64,000 bases of DNA from Pleomorphochaeta sp963678575 (GCA_963678575.2 CAXXHV010000002.1:1426001-1490000), one strand, 5' to 3'; counted from the stretch's first letter, positions 53,679 to 62,319 are shown. Program-made: numbers and translations. The notes: generated from the letters alone by a model not told the origin.

Positions 53679-54266
53679 ATGGATAATATTAACAAGAGCA
53701 CCCCTACCGAACAGGATGTACTTATTGGGAAAATAAAATTACTATCAGGAAAAACAGAAACAGACCCAAATCCTGAAGAATTAGAAGCTCTAAGAAAACT
53801 CATCAAAAAGAATGTTCCATGGAGATTACGGGGATATTTTATGGCATACTTGTTAAGAGAACTTACAAAAAATAATAAAAATGATAATTCTCAAAAAACA
53901 AGAGTTCAAAAAAACAAACCAATTAGTAAAGCAAAAAAAACTTTTGCAGATACAAGTATTGAAAAAAATACTAAACCAGTAAATAAAGAAGTTGTTAAAC
54001 CCAAAAAAGAAAAAGAACTTCCACAAGGGGCTAAAACTCTTTATTTAAATGTTGGTAAAATGAAAAAGTTATACACAAGAGAGCTTTCTGTTTTACTTCA
54101 AGAAAAATTAAATATCAAGAGAGAAGATATTTATAGCATAAGAGTTCATGATAAATATTCATTTATCACAATGGATGAAAAGAATTGTGAAAAAGCAATT
54201 GAAGTTTTAGAAGGTACCGATATTAAAGGTCGTACTGCTTCAATCACTTATTCCAAAAAGAAATAA
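53679..54266 (+). CDS. stand-alone DbpA-type RNA-binding domain protein
   Basis: 195-residue protein. An N-terminal helical part (about 10-65), a Lys-rich linker (about 65-115), then an RRM-like domain (about 120-195) matching the DbpA RNA-binding domain: TLYLNVGKMKKLYTRELSVLL, REDIYSIRVHDKYSFITMDE, KAIEVLEGTDIKGRTASITY. In DbpA helicases this domain grips hairpin 92 of 23S rRNA; here there is no DEAD-box helicase core. Start ATG 53679 has AGGAG 8 nt upstream; the TTG at 53673 is unlikely. Probably an accessory factor in ribosome assembly or a partner of a helicase in trans. Confidence 0.82.
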   Translation: MDNINKSTPTEQDVLIGKIKLLSGKTETDPNPEELEALRKLIKKNVPWRLRGYFMAYLLRELTKNNKNDNSQKTRVQKNKPISKAKKTFADTSIEKNTKPVNKEVVKPKKEKELPQGAKTLYLNVGKMKKLYTRELSVLLQEKLNIKREDIYSIRVHDKYSFITMDEKNCEKAIEVLEGTDIKGRTASITYSKKK

Positions 54267-54285
54267 TAGAAATAGGATTAAAAAA

Positions 54286-54933
54286 ATGTTTATTGATTCC
54301 ATAATTGTCGGACCTTACCAAACTAATTGTTACATCTTAGGAAATGAAGAAACAAAAAGTGCTTGGATAATTGACCCAGGGGCTGATGCTGATAAGATTA
54401 TTGATATTATAAAAAAAAGAGATGTACAACCTATATCTGTCTTATTAACACATGGGCATTGGGATCATATTATGGGATTGCCAAAATTAGTTGAAACATA
54501 TCCATCTCTAGAAATATTCGTTGGTGAAAAAGATTTAAATTATCTTGGAAAAGAAGGTAGTGTTTTTATAAATAAGTTTTGTTTTGATTTAACTTTCCTG
54601 CAGAGTTTTAAAGAAGAAATAAATAACTTACCAGAAAGTGACTACACTCTTAAAGGCGGAGAATTTTTGGATGATTGCAGATTAAAAGTAATTGCTACAC
54701 CAGGACATACACCAGGCGGTGTTTGCTATTTTAGTGAAGAAAATAACATCCTTTTTTCAGGTGATACATTATTTGCAAATAGCATTGGTCGAAGCGATTT
54801 AATTGGCGGAAGTTATGATCAAATCGTAAAAAGCCTAAATCAATTAATGCAATTAGAAGATGAGGTAATTGTCCTTCCAGGACACGGTCCACAAACTTCA
54901 ATTAAACAAGAAAGGAATAATCCATATTTCTAA
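54286..54933 (+). CDS. MBL-fold hydrolase, glyoxalase II-like
   Basis: Metallo-beta-lactamase-fold hydrolase of 215 residues in the YcbL/glyoxalase II-like group. Metal ligands: THGHWDHIMG (HxHxDH, about 55-64), TPGHTPGG (about 144-151), SGDTLF (bridging Asp) and LPGHGPQT. PYQTNCYILG at the start is typical. Thioester hydrolysis is likely. Cotranscribed with the DbpA-domain gene 20 nt upstream; ends at a bidirectional terminator. Confidence 0.88.
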   Translation: MFIDSIIVGPYQTNCYILGNEETKSAWIIDPGADADKIIDIIKKRDVQPISVLLTHGHWDHIMGLPKLVETYPSLEIFVGEKDLNYLGKEGSVFINKFCFDLTFLQSFKEEINNLPESDYTLKGGEFLDDCRLKVIATPGHTPGGVCYFSEENNILFSGDTLFANSIGRSDLIGGSYDQIVKSLNQLMQLEDEVIVLPGHGPQTSIKQERNNPYF

Positions 54934-54939
54934 AAAATG

Positions 54940-54972
54940 AAAGGTTCACAAATTGTGAACCTTTTATTATTA
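54940..54972. terminator. bidirectional terminator between MBL and dksA-like genes
   Basis: Stem AAAGGTTCAC (54940-54949) / GTGAACCTTT (54955-54964), then TATTATTAT on plus; A run upstream gives a T tract on minus. Confidence 0.82.
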
Positions 54973-55335
54973 TCTTCTTCTAAATGTTTCTTTTTCTTGG
55001 TTATTTTTACATTCAACACATACTACTGCATATGGAATTGCTCTTAATCGATTTTCTGGAATTTCTTTTCCACATTGAAAACAATATCCATACTGTTTAT
55101 TGTGAATACGAGATATTGCATTATTAATAGCTTGAAGCTTATTATAATCATGAACAGCGGTAAATTGAATTTTGCTAAAAGCTAATTCCTCAGTCACTGA
55201 ATCAATACTATCATTAATGGTCTTAGCACTAACTAAATCTTTAAAATCAGAATCTTGTCTTGCTAGTTTATCTAAAATAGCGGTTTTTTCTGCTTTAAGA
55301 GCTTCTTTCATTTCATCTATGAATTCGCGTGTCAT
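54970..55335 (-). CDS. DksA/TraR-family zinc-finger protein
   Basis: 121-residue RNA-polymerase-binding regulator type. C-terminal four-Cys zinc finger CFQCGKEIPENRLRAIP to VVCVECK (C-x2-C-x17-C-x2-C); the N-terminal two thirds form the coiled coil that enters the polymerase secondary channel. The usual DxxDxA tip is not evident, although DSFKDL-like acidic residues (RQDSDFKDLV) lie near the expected turn. AGGAG precedes the ATG. Stringent-response modulation is inferred from family. Confidence 0.87.
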   Translation of the reverse strand: MTREFIDEMKEALKAEKTAILDKLARQDSDFKDLVSAKTINDSIDSVTEELAFSKIQFTAVHDYNKLQAINNAISRIHNKQYGYCFQCGKEIPENRLRAIPYAVVCVECKNNQEKETFRRR

Positions 55336-55531
55336 AACATACTCCTATTCGTTCTGTCACCACGTGTATTTTTGATATACGTAAAATGAATAAAAACTTA
55401 ATTCTAGTCAATATGTTTTTTGCAAAAAAAATAAGTAATTGAAAAATTTAGATAATTTATACTAGACAAATATTAAGGGCAATATAACAATTTGGATTTT
55501 TACACTAAAAAAGCAACATTAGTAGCCTAAT

Positions 55532-55732
55532 TTAATTATTATTTCTGAAAGAATTGATAAAGTTTTTTAATATAATAATTAAAACAATAATTACAAAAAT
55601 TACAACAACAGCAACAATAGTTTCTAAAAGTGGGTTTCCATTATAAATTACAGATAATAGTGAAAACCCTACTATAATACTAATTATTAAAATTACTAAT
55701 GATGCTATTATTTTTTTTTGTATTTTGTTCAT
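55532..55732 (-). CDS. small two-helix membrane protein
   Basis: 66 residues with two hydrophobic helices (about 8-28 and 34-56) and a basic N-terminus. It begins 1 nt after the thrH-like stop, so it is cotranscribed; no Shine-Dalgarno. Function unknown. A weak GC-poor hairpin followed by TTTTTT on the minus strand (55509-55530) may terminate it. Confidence 0.6.
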   Translation of the reverse strand: MNKIQKKIIASLVILIISIIVGFSLLSVIYNGNPLLETIVAVVVIFVIIVLIIILKNFINSFRNNN

Positions 55733-55733
55733 A

Positions 55734-56342
55734 TTAATTATTATTAAGAAAAATTTTTATTTCTGCAAGGAATTGATCATAGGTTGTTGTTAATTTTAGA
55801 TTTTTTTCCACATCAAGAATACTTTGAGGAGCTCTAAATAAACAGCCACCATCAGCTTTTTTAATCATGGTTAAATCATTATATGAATCCCCAGCTGCAA
55901 ATGTTTTAAAATTTAAAGATTTAAAAGCTTCAATAGCCTTTCTTTTGCCATCTTTTGCTCTAAGTCTATAATCAGCAATCATTCCATCTTCATCAATAAT
56001 TAAATCATTACATAAAATTGTTGGATATCCTAATTGTTTCATAAGAGGGGCGGCAAATTCACTAAAAGTATCACTTAAAATAACTACTTGAGTTAAACTT
56101 CTAAGTTCATCTAAAAATTCTTTTGCACCGTCTAAAACTTTAATTTTACTAATTGTATTTTGAATGTCTTGCAATTTTAGATTATGTTCTTTAAGAATAT
56201 TGATTCTATATTTCATTAGTTTATCATAATCACTTTCATCTCTTGTTGTTAACTTGAGTTTTTCGATTCCTGTTTCTTTACTAAATGCAATCCAAATTTC
56301 TGGTACTAAGACCCCTTCTAAATCAAGACAAACGATATTCAT
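55734..56342 (-). CDS. thrH: ThrH-like phosphoserine phosphatase / homoserine phosphotransferase
   Basis: HAD-superfamily enzyme of 202 residues with strong resemblance to ThrH: opening CLDLEGVLVPEIWIAF (nucleophile Asp7, Glu9), TTRDESDYDKLMKYRI, VVILSDTFSEF (motif II Ser), AKDGKRKAI (motif III Lys) and AAGDSYNDLTMI (motif IV). It hydrolyses phosphoserine and can pass the phosphate to homoserine. AGGGA precedes the ATG. Cotranscribed with the small membrane protein. Confidence 0.9.
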   Translation of the reverse strand: MNIVCLDLEGVLVPEIWIAFSKETGIEKLKLTTRDESDYDKLMKYRINILKEHNLKLQDIQNTISKIKVLDGAKEFLDELRSLTQVVILSDTFSEFAAPLMKQLGYPTILCNDLIIDEDGMIADYRLRAKDGKRKAIEAFKSLNFKTFAAGDSYNDLTMIKKADGGCLFRAPQSILDVEKNLKLTTTYDQFLAEIKIFLNNN

Positions 56343-56409
56343 AATTTATTCCCTTAAAAAATGGTTTATCTATTATTATCAATAATAAAATATTAATTCA
56401 AGTACAAAC

Positions 56410-56446
56410 TTATCCCTTTTTTTATATGATATAAAAAAGGGATAAT
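56410..56446. terminator. bidirectional terminator between thrH and nagB
   Basis: Near-perfect palindrome centred at about 56428: TTATCCC plus T7 and ATAT, meeting ATAT plus A6 and GGGATAA, one bulge. It ends nagB on the minus strand. Confidence 0.75.
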
Positions 56447-56465
56447 ATAATTTAATAAAAATTGA

Positions 56466-57278
56466 TTATTTTAATAAAGAATCAGGGTCAATATTATTTT
56501 TTTCAATATCCTTAAAATATTTATAAGTATTAACTTTTAATTCTCCACAAGCAGATTCATCTACTACTAGGATTGCTTTATTATGAGCTTGTAAAGCACT
56601 ACAAGTCCACGCTTGAGACATTGCACCTTCTACACTCATTTTTAAAGCTGTAGCTTTATTATGACCATTAACTAATATAATTACTGTTTTTGCACTAGTA
56701 ATGGTTTCTACGCCCACTGTGAGAGCTGTGGTTGGAACTTTTGAAATATCATTATCAAAGAACCTACTATTTACCATAATTGTATCATAAGTTAATGACT
56801 TTACTCTTGTTCTTGAAGTTAATGAGGAAAAAGGTTCATTAAAAGCAATATGTCCATCAACACCAATTCCACCTAGGAATAAATCTATTCCACCATAACT
56901 TTTTATCTTATCTTCGTAACGAAGACATTCTTTATCCAAATCAGTAGCCATTCCGTTTAAAATATTAACATTTTCTTTTTTAATATCAATATGAGAGAAG
57001 AAATTACTCCACATAAAATAATGGTAACTTTGAGGATGATTTTCATCCAAACCTACATATTCATCCATATTAAAAGTAACAACATTTTTAAATGAAACAT
57101 AACCTTCATTATATAATCTAATTAACTCTTTATAAGTTGCTAAAGGTGTTGAACCTGTTGGTAACCCTAAAACAAAAGGTTTATCTTTAGTTGGATTAAA
57201 ATCATTAATTTGATTAGCAATATATCTAGCTGTCCATGCAGATAAATTATTATAATCCTTTTCAATTATAACTCTCAT
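56466..57278 (-). CDS. nagB: glucosamine-6-phosphate deaminase
   Basis: NagB converts glucosamine 6-phosphate to fructose 6-phosphate and ammonia. Diagnostic segments: LGLPTGSTPLATYKELI (phosphate loop), FNMDEYVGL (catalytic Asp), SYHYFMWSNFF, FLGGIGVDGHIAFNEP (catalytic His/Glu), and SRTRVKSLTYDT. Length 270 is exact for the family. AGGAG precedes the ATG. No nagA in the window; the gene stands alone between terminators. Cytoplasmic. Confidence 0.96.
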   Translation of the reverse strand: MRVIIEKDYNNLSAWTARYIANQINDFNPTKDKPFVLGLPTGSTPLATYKELIRLYNEGYVSFKNVVTFNMDEYVGLDENHPQSYHYFMWSNFFSHIDIKKENVNILNGMATDLDKECLRYEDKIKSYGGIDLFLGGIGVDGHIAFNEPFSSLTSRTRVKSLTYDTIMVNSRFFDNDISKVPTTALTVGVETITSAKTVIILVNGHNKATALKMSVEGAMSQAWTCSALQAHNKAILVVDESACGELKVNTYKYFKDIEKNNIDPDSLLK

Positions 57279-57424
57279 AAACTTCTCCTAAAATCTTGTG
57301 TCTAATTATTTAAACACAAAGAGAAAAAATAAACAATAAAGTTAAACATATAATAATAATTTTGAGTTATATTGTATAAATAATTTATTTTTTTGTTATA
57401 ATAATAAAAAAGATTACCAAAGAA

Positions 57425-57459
57425 AAACTAAGCAAAAATTTTGAGTTTATGCTTAGTTT
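57425..57459 (-). terminator. intrinsic terminator of the radical SAM/MnmA unit
   Basis: Perfect stem AAACTAAGCA (57425-57434) / TGCTTAGTTT (57450-57459); minus strand continues TTTC. It is 108 nt past the mnmA-like stop. Confidence 0.7.
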
Positions 57460-57567
57460 ATTAAATTTATTATGAAGATTAATTTTCTTTTGCTTTGTTA
57501 ATTATAGAATAGAAATTTAAATTTGAAAAGCAAAATCTATATTTTATTAGAGTAGTAACTTTTTCTG

Positions 57568-58653
57568 TTATTTTGTAGAAGAAATAATTCCTCCACCAAC
57601 AACTTCATCACCATCATATATTACCAAGGATTGACCAATAGTTGCAGCTTGGATAGGATTTTCAAATTCAGCGACCAACACTTCATCCCCCTTTTCATTG
57701 AAATATGAAGTTACTAAAGCTTTTGAAGGATATCCTGTGCTTCTTATTTTTGCTTCTAATCTTTCATTTTTTACATGCTCTCTAGAACCCCAAACTATAT
57801 CTGTTGCTTCAACTATTTTATTATATGTGGCTTCCTGAAACCCAACTACTACTTCATTTTTATTTGTATCTAATTTTAATACATATAAGGGTCTCTCTGC
57901 TGCAATTCCCAAGCCTTTTCTCTGTCCAATAGTATAATGAAATAAACCTTTATGCTTACCTAAGATATTTCCTTCTTGATCAACAATGTTTCCCTCTTTA
58001 TTTTCAACATTTAATAACTCTGTATAATCTCCATCATAAAAATCTTGACTTTCAGTTTGTTCTTCTTTATGAAAACCTAATTTTACATCAATAGCTCTAA
58101 CTTCTTCTTTGGTTAATTCACCAAGAGGGAATAATACTTTTGATAATTGTTCTTGTGTTAATCTATAAAGAAAATAACTTTGGTCTTTTTTTAAATCTTT
58201 TCCACGATGTAAACAATAACGATTATTTTTTTCAATAATTCTAGAATAATGGCCTGTTGCAAATTTATCAAATTCGATATTGTTTTTGACAGCTTCATCA
58301 AGCATTGCTTTAAATTTAATTTTAGAATTACACCAAACACAAGGGTTTGGAGTTCTTCCATTTAAATATTCATCCTTAAAGTTTTTTAAAACGGTATTTT
58401 GAAAATTAGTAGATAAATCAAGAAAAATACTATCAATATCTAATTTTTCACAAATCTCTTTAACTTTCTTTAATTCATCTTCTTTATTTGGAGCAAAACA
58501 ATAATTTGTTTTACTAGTGGTATTTAAAGCTTGCTCAGAATTACCTAATATCATAGTAATTGCTTTAACATCATATCCTTGTTTTATTAGTAGATACGCT
58601 GCAACCGAAGAATCAATTCCACCACTCATTCCAACTATTACTTTCATATTCAT
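57568..58653 (-). CDS. MnmA-like tRNA 2-thiouridylase lacking the second catalytic cysteine
   Basis: PP-loop enzyme of the MnmA/TrmU family, which thiolates U34 of Lys, Glu and Gln tRNAs. Present: VGMSGGIDSSVAAYLL (PP-loop), NPCVWCNSKIKF (first catalytic Cys and CxxC), TGHYSRI, KDQSYFLYRL, HYTIGQRKGLGI. Missing: where MnmA has ESQDICF with the persulfide-reducing Cys, this protein reads TESQDFYDGDY, three residues shorter and without Cys. An additional Cys lies at TNYCFAP (about residue 52). The radical SAM gene is 11 nt upstream in the same operon. Either a variant mechanism or a different substrate is possible. Start ATG 58653 or 58647. Confidence 0.85.
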   Translation of the reverse strand: MNMKVIVGMSGGIDSSVAAYLLIKQGYDVKAITMILGNSEQALNTTSKTNYCFAPNKEDELKKVKEICEKLDIDSIFLDLSTNFQNTVLKNFKDEYLNGRTPNPCVWCNSKIKFKAMLDEAVKNNIEFDKFATGHYSRIIEKNNRYCLHRGKDLKKDQSYFLYRLTQEQLSKVLFPLGELTKEEVRAIDVKLGFHKEEQTESQDFYDGDYTELLNVENKEGNIVDQEGNILGKHKGLFHYTIGQRKGLGIAAERPLYVLKLDTNKNEVVVGFQEATYNKIVEATDIVWGSREHVKNERLEAKIRSTGYPSKALVTSYFNEKGDEVLVAEFENPIQAATIGQSLVIYDGDEVVGGGIISSTK

Positions 58654-58664
58654 TCCCTATCCTT

Positions 58665-59636
58665 TTACACTCTTTTTAATTTTAAAACATCTAACATTTC
58701 ATCAATTTTTTGTAATTGAAGAAGTTTTCTACCTTGAATTATTTCAAAATCTTTTTGAAGGGCAAAAGGAGTAACTTCAACAAATAATTTATTAGCTCCA
58801 TGCCTCATTGCATCTATATTACCTTCTTTATCCGCAAAACCTAGAGTAGAATTTTGAGTAGGTTGTCCTGCTGTAATTTGAGAATTTGGTAATAATAATC
58901 GTAATAATGAAATACTTCTTAATAAAATATCGACATCCCCAAAAGGAGTATCCTTTGCCATAATTGTATTCTTTGCTGGTATATAAGGTACTATTGGAAC
59001 CCAATCTGCTTCTAATTCTTTAGTTAATAAAATATCATTTACCAAGTCTTCAAAACTCTGATTTTTAAGACCTACAATACTTCCAGTCCCAAGTTTTAAA
59101 CCAGCTTCTTTAACCTCATAGATAGCTTTCATTCTTTCTTCAAATGTTATATCTGGATTACAAGAATTAAATATTTTTGGATTAGATATTTCAAATTTAA
59201 TTGTATAATAATCAAGTCCTACTTCTTTTAATATTTTATATTCTTTCTTTGAAAATACACCCATTGCTAAATTTATTTCTAAATCATTTTTCTTTGCTTC
59301 TTCAATGTATTTTAAGTACGAATTAAGAGATATTTTAGGATTTTCTCCACCTATTAACAATATTCGTTTCAATCCCATGTCTTTTACAATTTTCATAGAA
59401 GATTTTACTTGATTATCATCAAGTGTAAATCTATTTATTGTTCCATTTTCTCTATTCAATCCACAACAATGACAATTATTAACACATATATTTGTTAATG
59501 CTAATAAGCCACCTGTATATACTTGTGATTTTGTTTCATTCTTTAACACATCAAAAGCTTTATCTCTTATCTCTTTATTAAAAGTATCTCTATCCACTTT
59601 TAAGTAATGAGCAATTAAATCATAATCATATTTCAT
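58665..59636 (-). CDS. radical SAM enzyme, HydE/BioB-like
   Basis: Radical S-adenosylmethionine protein of 323 residues. Cluster motif CVNNCHCC (Cys51, 55, 58; CX3CX2C) in NICVNNCHCCGLNREN, closely resembling HydE (CRNxCxYCGLR) and BioB; LIGGENP is the SAM-binding GGE-type motif, and GSIVGLKNQSFEDL and TAGQPTQ follow the BATS-like pattern. Start ATG 59636 with AAGGA 9 nt upstream; ATG 59645 touches the ribosome site. No hydrogenase or HydF/HydG genes are near; the partner is the atypical MnmA. Function unassigned. Confidence 0.85.
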   Translation of the reverse strand: MKYDYDLIAHYLKVDRDTFNKEIRDKAFDVLKNETKSQVYTGGLLALTNICVNNCHCCGLNRENGTINRFTLDDNQVKSSMKIVKDMGLKRILLIGGENPKISLNSYLKYIEEAKKNDLEINLAMGVFSKKEYKILKEVGLDYYTIKFEISNPKIFNSCNPDITFEERMKAIYEVKEAGLKLGTGSIVGLKNQSFEDLVNDILLTKELEADWVPIVPYIPAKNTIMAKDTPFGDVDILLRSISLLRLLLPNSQITAGQPTQNSTLGFADKEGNIDAMRHGANKLFVEVTPFALQKDFEIIQGRKLLQLQKIDEMLDVLKLKRV

Positions 59637-59707
59637 ATTTTTCATTCCTTGATTTAATTTTAACCTAGATTTTTAATTCTTAATAGATATTTATAGCTCA
59701 TTAAATA

Positions 59708-59738
59708 TAAAAAAAGCTCCTTACAATTGTAAAGAGCT
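59708..59738 (-). terminator. intrinsic terminator of tRNA-Asp
   Basis: Minus strand AGCTC-TTTAC-AATT-GTAAG-GAGCT hairpin (59715-59738) followed by seven T, 5 nt past the tRNA end. Confidence 0.85.
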
Positions 59739-59742
59739 ATTT

Positions 59743-59816
59743 CGAGAGCGACGGGGATCGAACCCGCGATCTTCGGCGTGACAGGCCGACGCGATAACCA
59801 TCTTCGCTACGCCCCC
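59743..59816 (-). tRNA. tRNA-Asp (GTC)
   Basis: 74-nt cloverleaf on the minus strand: acceptor GGGGGCG pairing with CGCTCTC (two G-U pairs), D stem GCGA/TCGC, anticodon stem TCGGC/GCCGA with loop CTGTCAC (anticodon GTC), T arm GCGGG-TTCGATC-CCCGT with the GTTCGATC loop, discriminator G. CCA is not encoded. A terminator follows at once. Confidence 0.96.
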
Positions 59817-60129
59817 TTAAGACAAGTGTTAACCTATAAAATATTTCATTTTATGTCAATAGAAAATAAAAAAGTAATCTTTTTTTCTAATTGATATTAA
59901 ACTCAAAATAATAAAATAGTAAAATCATTTTCAACTTATATCTAATTTTTTTTATTAAAATAAATAATAAACCTTACTCTCTCAGCATAAAAAAATGTGG
60001 CACTAATATATCTGAGTTGTGCGATTATTATTTTTTCGTTACTAAAAATTTTAACTAAAAAACAGTTTTTTTCTATTTTTTTTAATTTATATTGGTGTCT
60101 AAAAAATTTTTTTTATATTTAAATTTTTA
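59817..60129. other. AT-rich intergenic region
   Basis: Between tRNA-Asp (minus) and the Kelch lipoprotein gene (plus). No gene, no strong hairpin and no clear promoter motif that I can defend other than the one listed at 60130. Confidence 0.5.
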
Positions 60130-60158
60130 TTGTTACTTAATAAATTTTAAGTTATTAT
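60130..60158 (+). promoter_or_regulatory. promoter of the Kelch lipoprotein operon
   Basis: TTGTTA (60130-60135), 17-bp spacer, TATTAT (60153-60158); start codon at 60195 with its own AAAGG site. Confidence 0.65.
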
Positions 60159-60194
60159 CTTATTTATATTTATTTTTAATCTAAAAGGTTGTTT

Positions 60195-61307
60195 ATGAAA
60201 AAATTAATTATATTACTTATTTCAAGCGTAATTTTTTTAATTAGTTGCGATGGTTCAACAATTCTTGCTTATAAAGAATATCACTTTGATAGTTATGATG
60301 GAGATTTAATAGTAACTAAGTTAGATAGTAATAATGCTTGGTCAAAAAGACAAGATTTTGCTTCTGTAGTTTTTAATGATGAAATATACATTATTGGAGG
60401 CTATGATATAACGGTAAGAGGCGAAAAAGATTGTTACAGAGAAGATGTATATAAGAGTTCTGATGGTAAAAATTGGACATTATTAAATGACAATGTTCCA
60501 TTTAAAGGCCGCCGTGGACTTAGAGCTACTGTTTTTGATGACTATATTTATGTAGCTGGTGGCTTTTATTCTGATGATGAAACCGGAAAGAGAGGTTATA
60601 AAAACGATGTCTGGAGAAGTACTGATGGAATTACTTGGGAAGAAGTTAGTAAAAACACTCCAACTCCTTGGGTTCCTAGAAAAGATTTTGGAATGGTAAG
60701 TACAGAAACTGCTATATATATATTTGGGGGTTTTTGTCAGGACGGAACAGGTCCTCAGTACCTAGATGATGTTTGGAAATTTGATGGTAGCTCATGGGCT
60801 CAATTAACAAGTGCTTCTATGCCAGGTGGTCGTTCTGCTTTTGCATATGAATTAGTTGGGACGGATATTTATATCCAAGGAGGTTCTTTCTCTGGAGCTC
60901 TTCAATCCAGTACAGGTCGTGTTGACACATCAGTACCAAGCTGGGATTCACTTTTTAAATTGGATACAACAAATGATACAGCATCCTGGACATGTCTTTA
61001 TAAAACTCCAATAGAAAGTTGTAATAGAAGAAGTGATCATTCTTTAGTATATTTAAACGACAAGCTTTGGTTACTTTCAGGAAGAAGTAATAGCTCACTA
61101 CATTTCACTCATAATAAAGATACATATGCAACCCTCTATTTTGATTTTGATACAAATCATTGGGTTATGGACTCATACGGGGCACCAACTGAACCAATAT
61201 ATGGTTATTCAACAGAAATTTTAAACAACAAAATATATATCCTAGGTGGATTTTCTAGCGATGGTCCAAGAAATTCGATCTGGACACTTGAAGAGGAAGA
61301 TAATTAA
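60195..61307 (+). CDS. Kelch-repeat lipoprotein
   Basis: Lipid-anchored beta-propeller. Signal peptide with lipobox FLISC (Cys18), then about five Kelch blades marked by IYIIGGYD, IYVAGGFYS, IYIFGGFCQ, IYIQGGSFS, LWLLSGRS and IYILGGFSS, each with a downstream Trp (NAWSKRQD, NWTLLND, TWEEVSK, SWAQLTS). Length 370. Start ATG 60195 with AAGG 6 nt upstream; a TTG at 60189 is unlikely. Kelch propellers bind sugars or proteins; sialic-acid mutarotase-like roles are one option. It is followed 1 nt later by an outer-membrane barrel-like protein, suggesting a surface pair. Confidence 0.85.
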   Translation: MKKLIILLISSVIFLISCDGSTILAYKEYHFDSYDGDLIVTKLDSNNAWSKRQDFASVVFNDEIYIIGGYDITVRGEKDCYREDVYKSSDGKNWTLLNDNVPFKGRRGLRATVFDDYIYVAGGFYSDDETGKRGYKNDVWRSTDGITWEEVSKNTPTPWVPRKDFGMVSTETAIYIFGGFCQDGTGPQYLDDVWKFDGSSWAQLTSASMPGGRSAFAYELVGTDIYIQGGSFSGALQSSTGRVDTSVPSWDSLFKLDTTNDTASWTCLYKTPIESCNRRSDHSLVYLNDKLWLLSGRSNSSLHFTHNKDTYATLYFDFDTNHWVMDSYGAPTEPIYGYSTEILNNKIYILGGFSSDGPRNSIWTLEEEDN

Positions 61308-61308
61308 T

Positions 61309-62262
61309 ATGAAAAAAATTTTTACTATAATATTATTAACTATATTTATTTTACCATTAAGTGCAAAAACAAATTTTTTAGGGATAAGTTTTACAGGTCT
61401 ACCTGAAAATTTTTTGTATGAATCATATCTTGCAGACCCACTTGCAGTTAATACAGAAGTAACTTATCGCGATTATGATATTGAAGAAGTTCATCCAAAT
61501 GAAGTAGGAGAAGAATCTCATTATGATTGTAAAATTGGTACAAGATTTAATTTTTGGAGAATATCACCTGAAGCACATCCTAATTTAGGAATTGAAGCTG
61601 AAATTGGAGCATCACTTTGTGCATTTATGAATTCTGATGGTACAGATTTATTAAGTACTGATGGAATATATTATTATACAATTGTTTTGAAACCAAATTA
61701 CTGGTCAACTTTAAAATGGGGACATCATCACATATGTTCACATCAAGGAGATCAATTAGATACAGGTGGAAATGGCAATCAATATATTGATTTTGATAAT
61801 AATATATTATTGAATGAAAGTAATTTTGTAAGAGATGATTACATTTTATCAGCAGACATTTTACCTTTATATTTCATGAAAAACGTTAATAAAAATATAG
61901 CTAAATCTTTTAGGCTTTATGGTGATTTTATTTACTATAATCCAGCTGAAAGCTTAGTAGGCGGCGATACTAATTCAGTTGTTGAACATGCGTATATATG
62001 GTATCAATATGGTGCTGAATTAAAATTACCAATATTAGATAATAAATTAGGAACACTATATATGGCAGGTCAAATAAGCAAATGGCAACAAGGCGCTTAT
62101 ACTAACAACTATACTTATCAAATTGGTATTATTTTTCCGTCAGAAAAAAATTCTCAAAGAATGAAATTTGGATATCAATTTTATGATGGACAATCCTTAA
62201 TTAATAATTATCAAAATAGACGAGCAAGATTTTCCGGATTTGTTTTTACAATAGATCAATAA
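61309..62262 (+). CDS. outer-membrane barrel-like protein, HHYCSH family, copy C
   Basis: 317 residues with signal peptide MKKIFTIILLTIFILPLSA. It is a distant relative of the pair at 9177-11501: LYESYLADP corresponds to KEYFADR, WGHHHICSHQGDQLD to HHYCSHYGDE, FRLYGDFIYY to FRIYGEYN, and FYDGQSLINNYQ to YHNGRSPFNNFY. The C-terminal strand is FSGFVFTIDQ. Start ATG 61309 is 1 nt after the Kelch gene stop, so they are cotranscribed. Function unknown; barrel topology is inferred from alternating strands. Confidence 0.75.
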   Translation: MKKIFTIILLTIFILPLSAKTNFLGISFTGLPENFLYESYLADPLAVNTEVTYRDYDIEEVHPNEVGEESHYDCKIGTRFNFWRISPEAHPNLGIEAEIGASLCAFMNSDGTDLLSTDGIYYYTIVLKPNYWSTLKWGHHHICSHQGDQLDTGGNGNQYIDFDNNILLNESNFVRDDYILSADILPLYFMKNVNKNIAKSFRLYGDFIYYNPAESLVGGDTNSVVEHAYIWYQYGAELKLPILDNKLGTLYMAGQISKWQQGAYTNNYTYQIGIIFPSEKNSQRMKFGYQFYDGQSLINNYQNRRARFSGFVFTIDQ

Positions 62263-62289
62263 TTTTACGATTATTATTCAAATAATTAA

Positions 62290-62319
62290 TTAGCCAGAAT
62301 ATTTTTGTATTCTGGCTAA
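62290..62319. terminator. terminator hairpin between barrel protein and cyuA-like gene
   Basis: Perfect 12-bp stem TTAGCCAGAATA (62290-62301) / TATTCTGGCTAA (62308-62319), 6-nt loop. T tails are poor on both sides. Confidence 0.65.

Noticed and set aside
58665..59636. Naming the radical SAM gene hydE or bioB
   Set aside because: Cluster motif fits both, but no hydrogenase-maturation or biotin genes are present and its partner is an MnmA-like gene.
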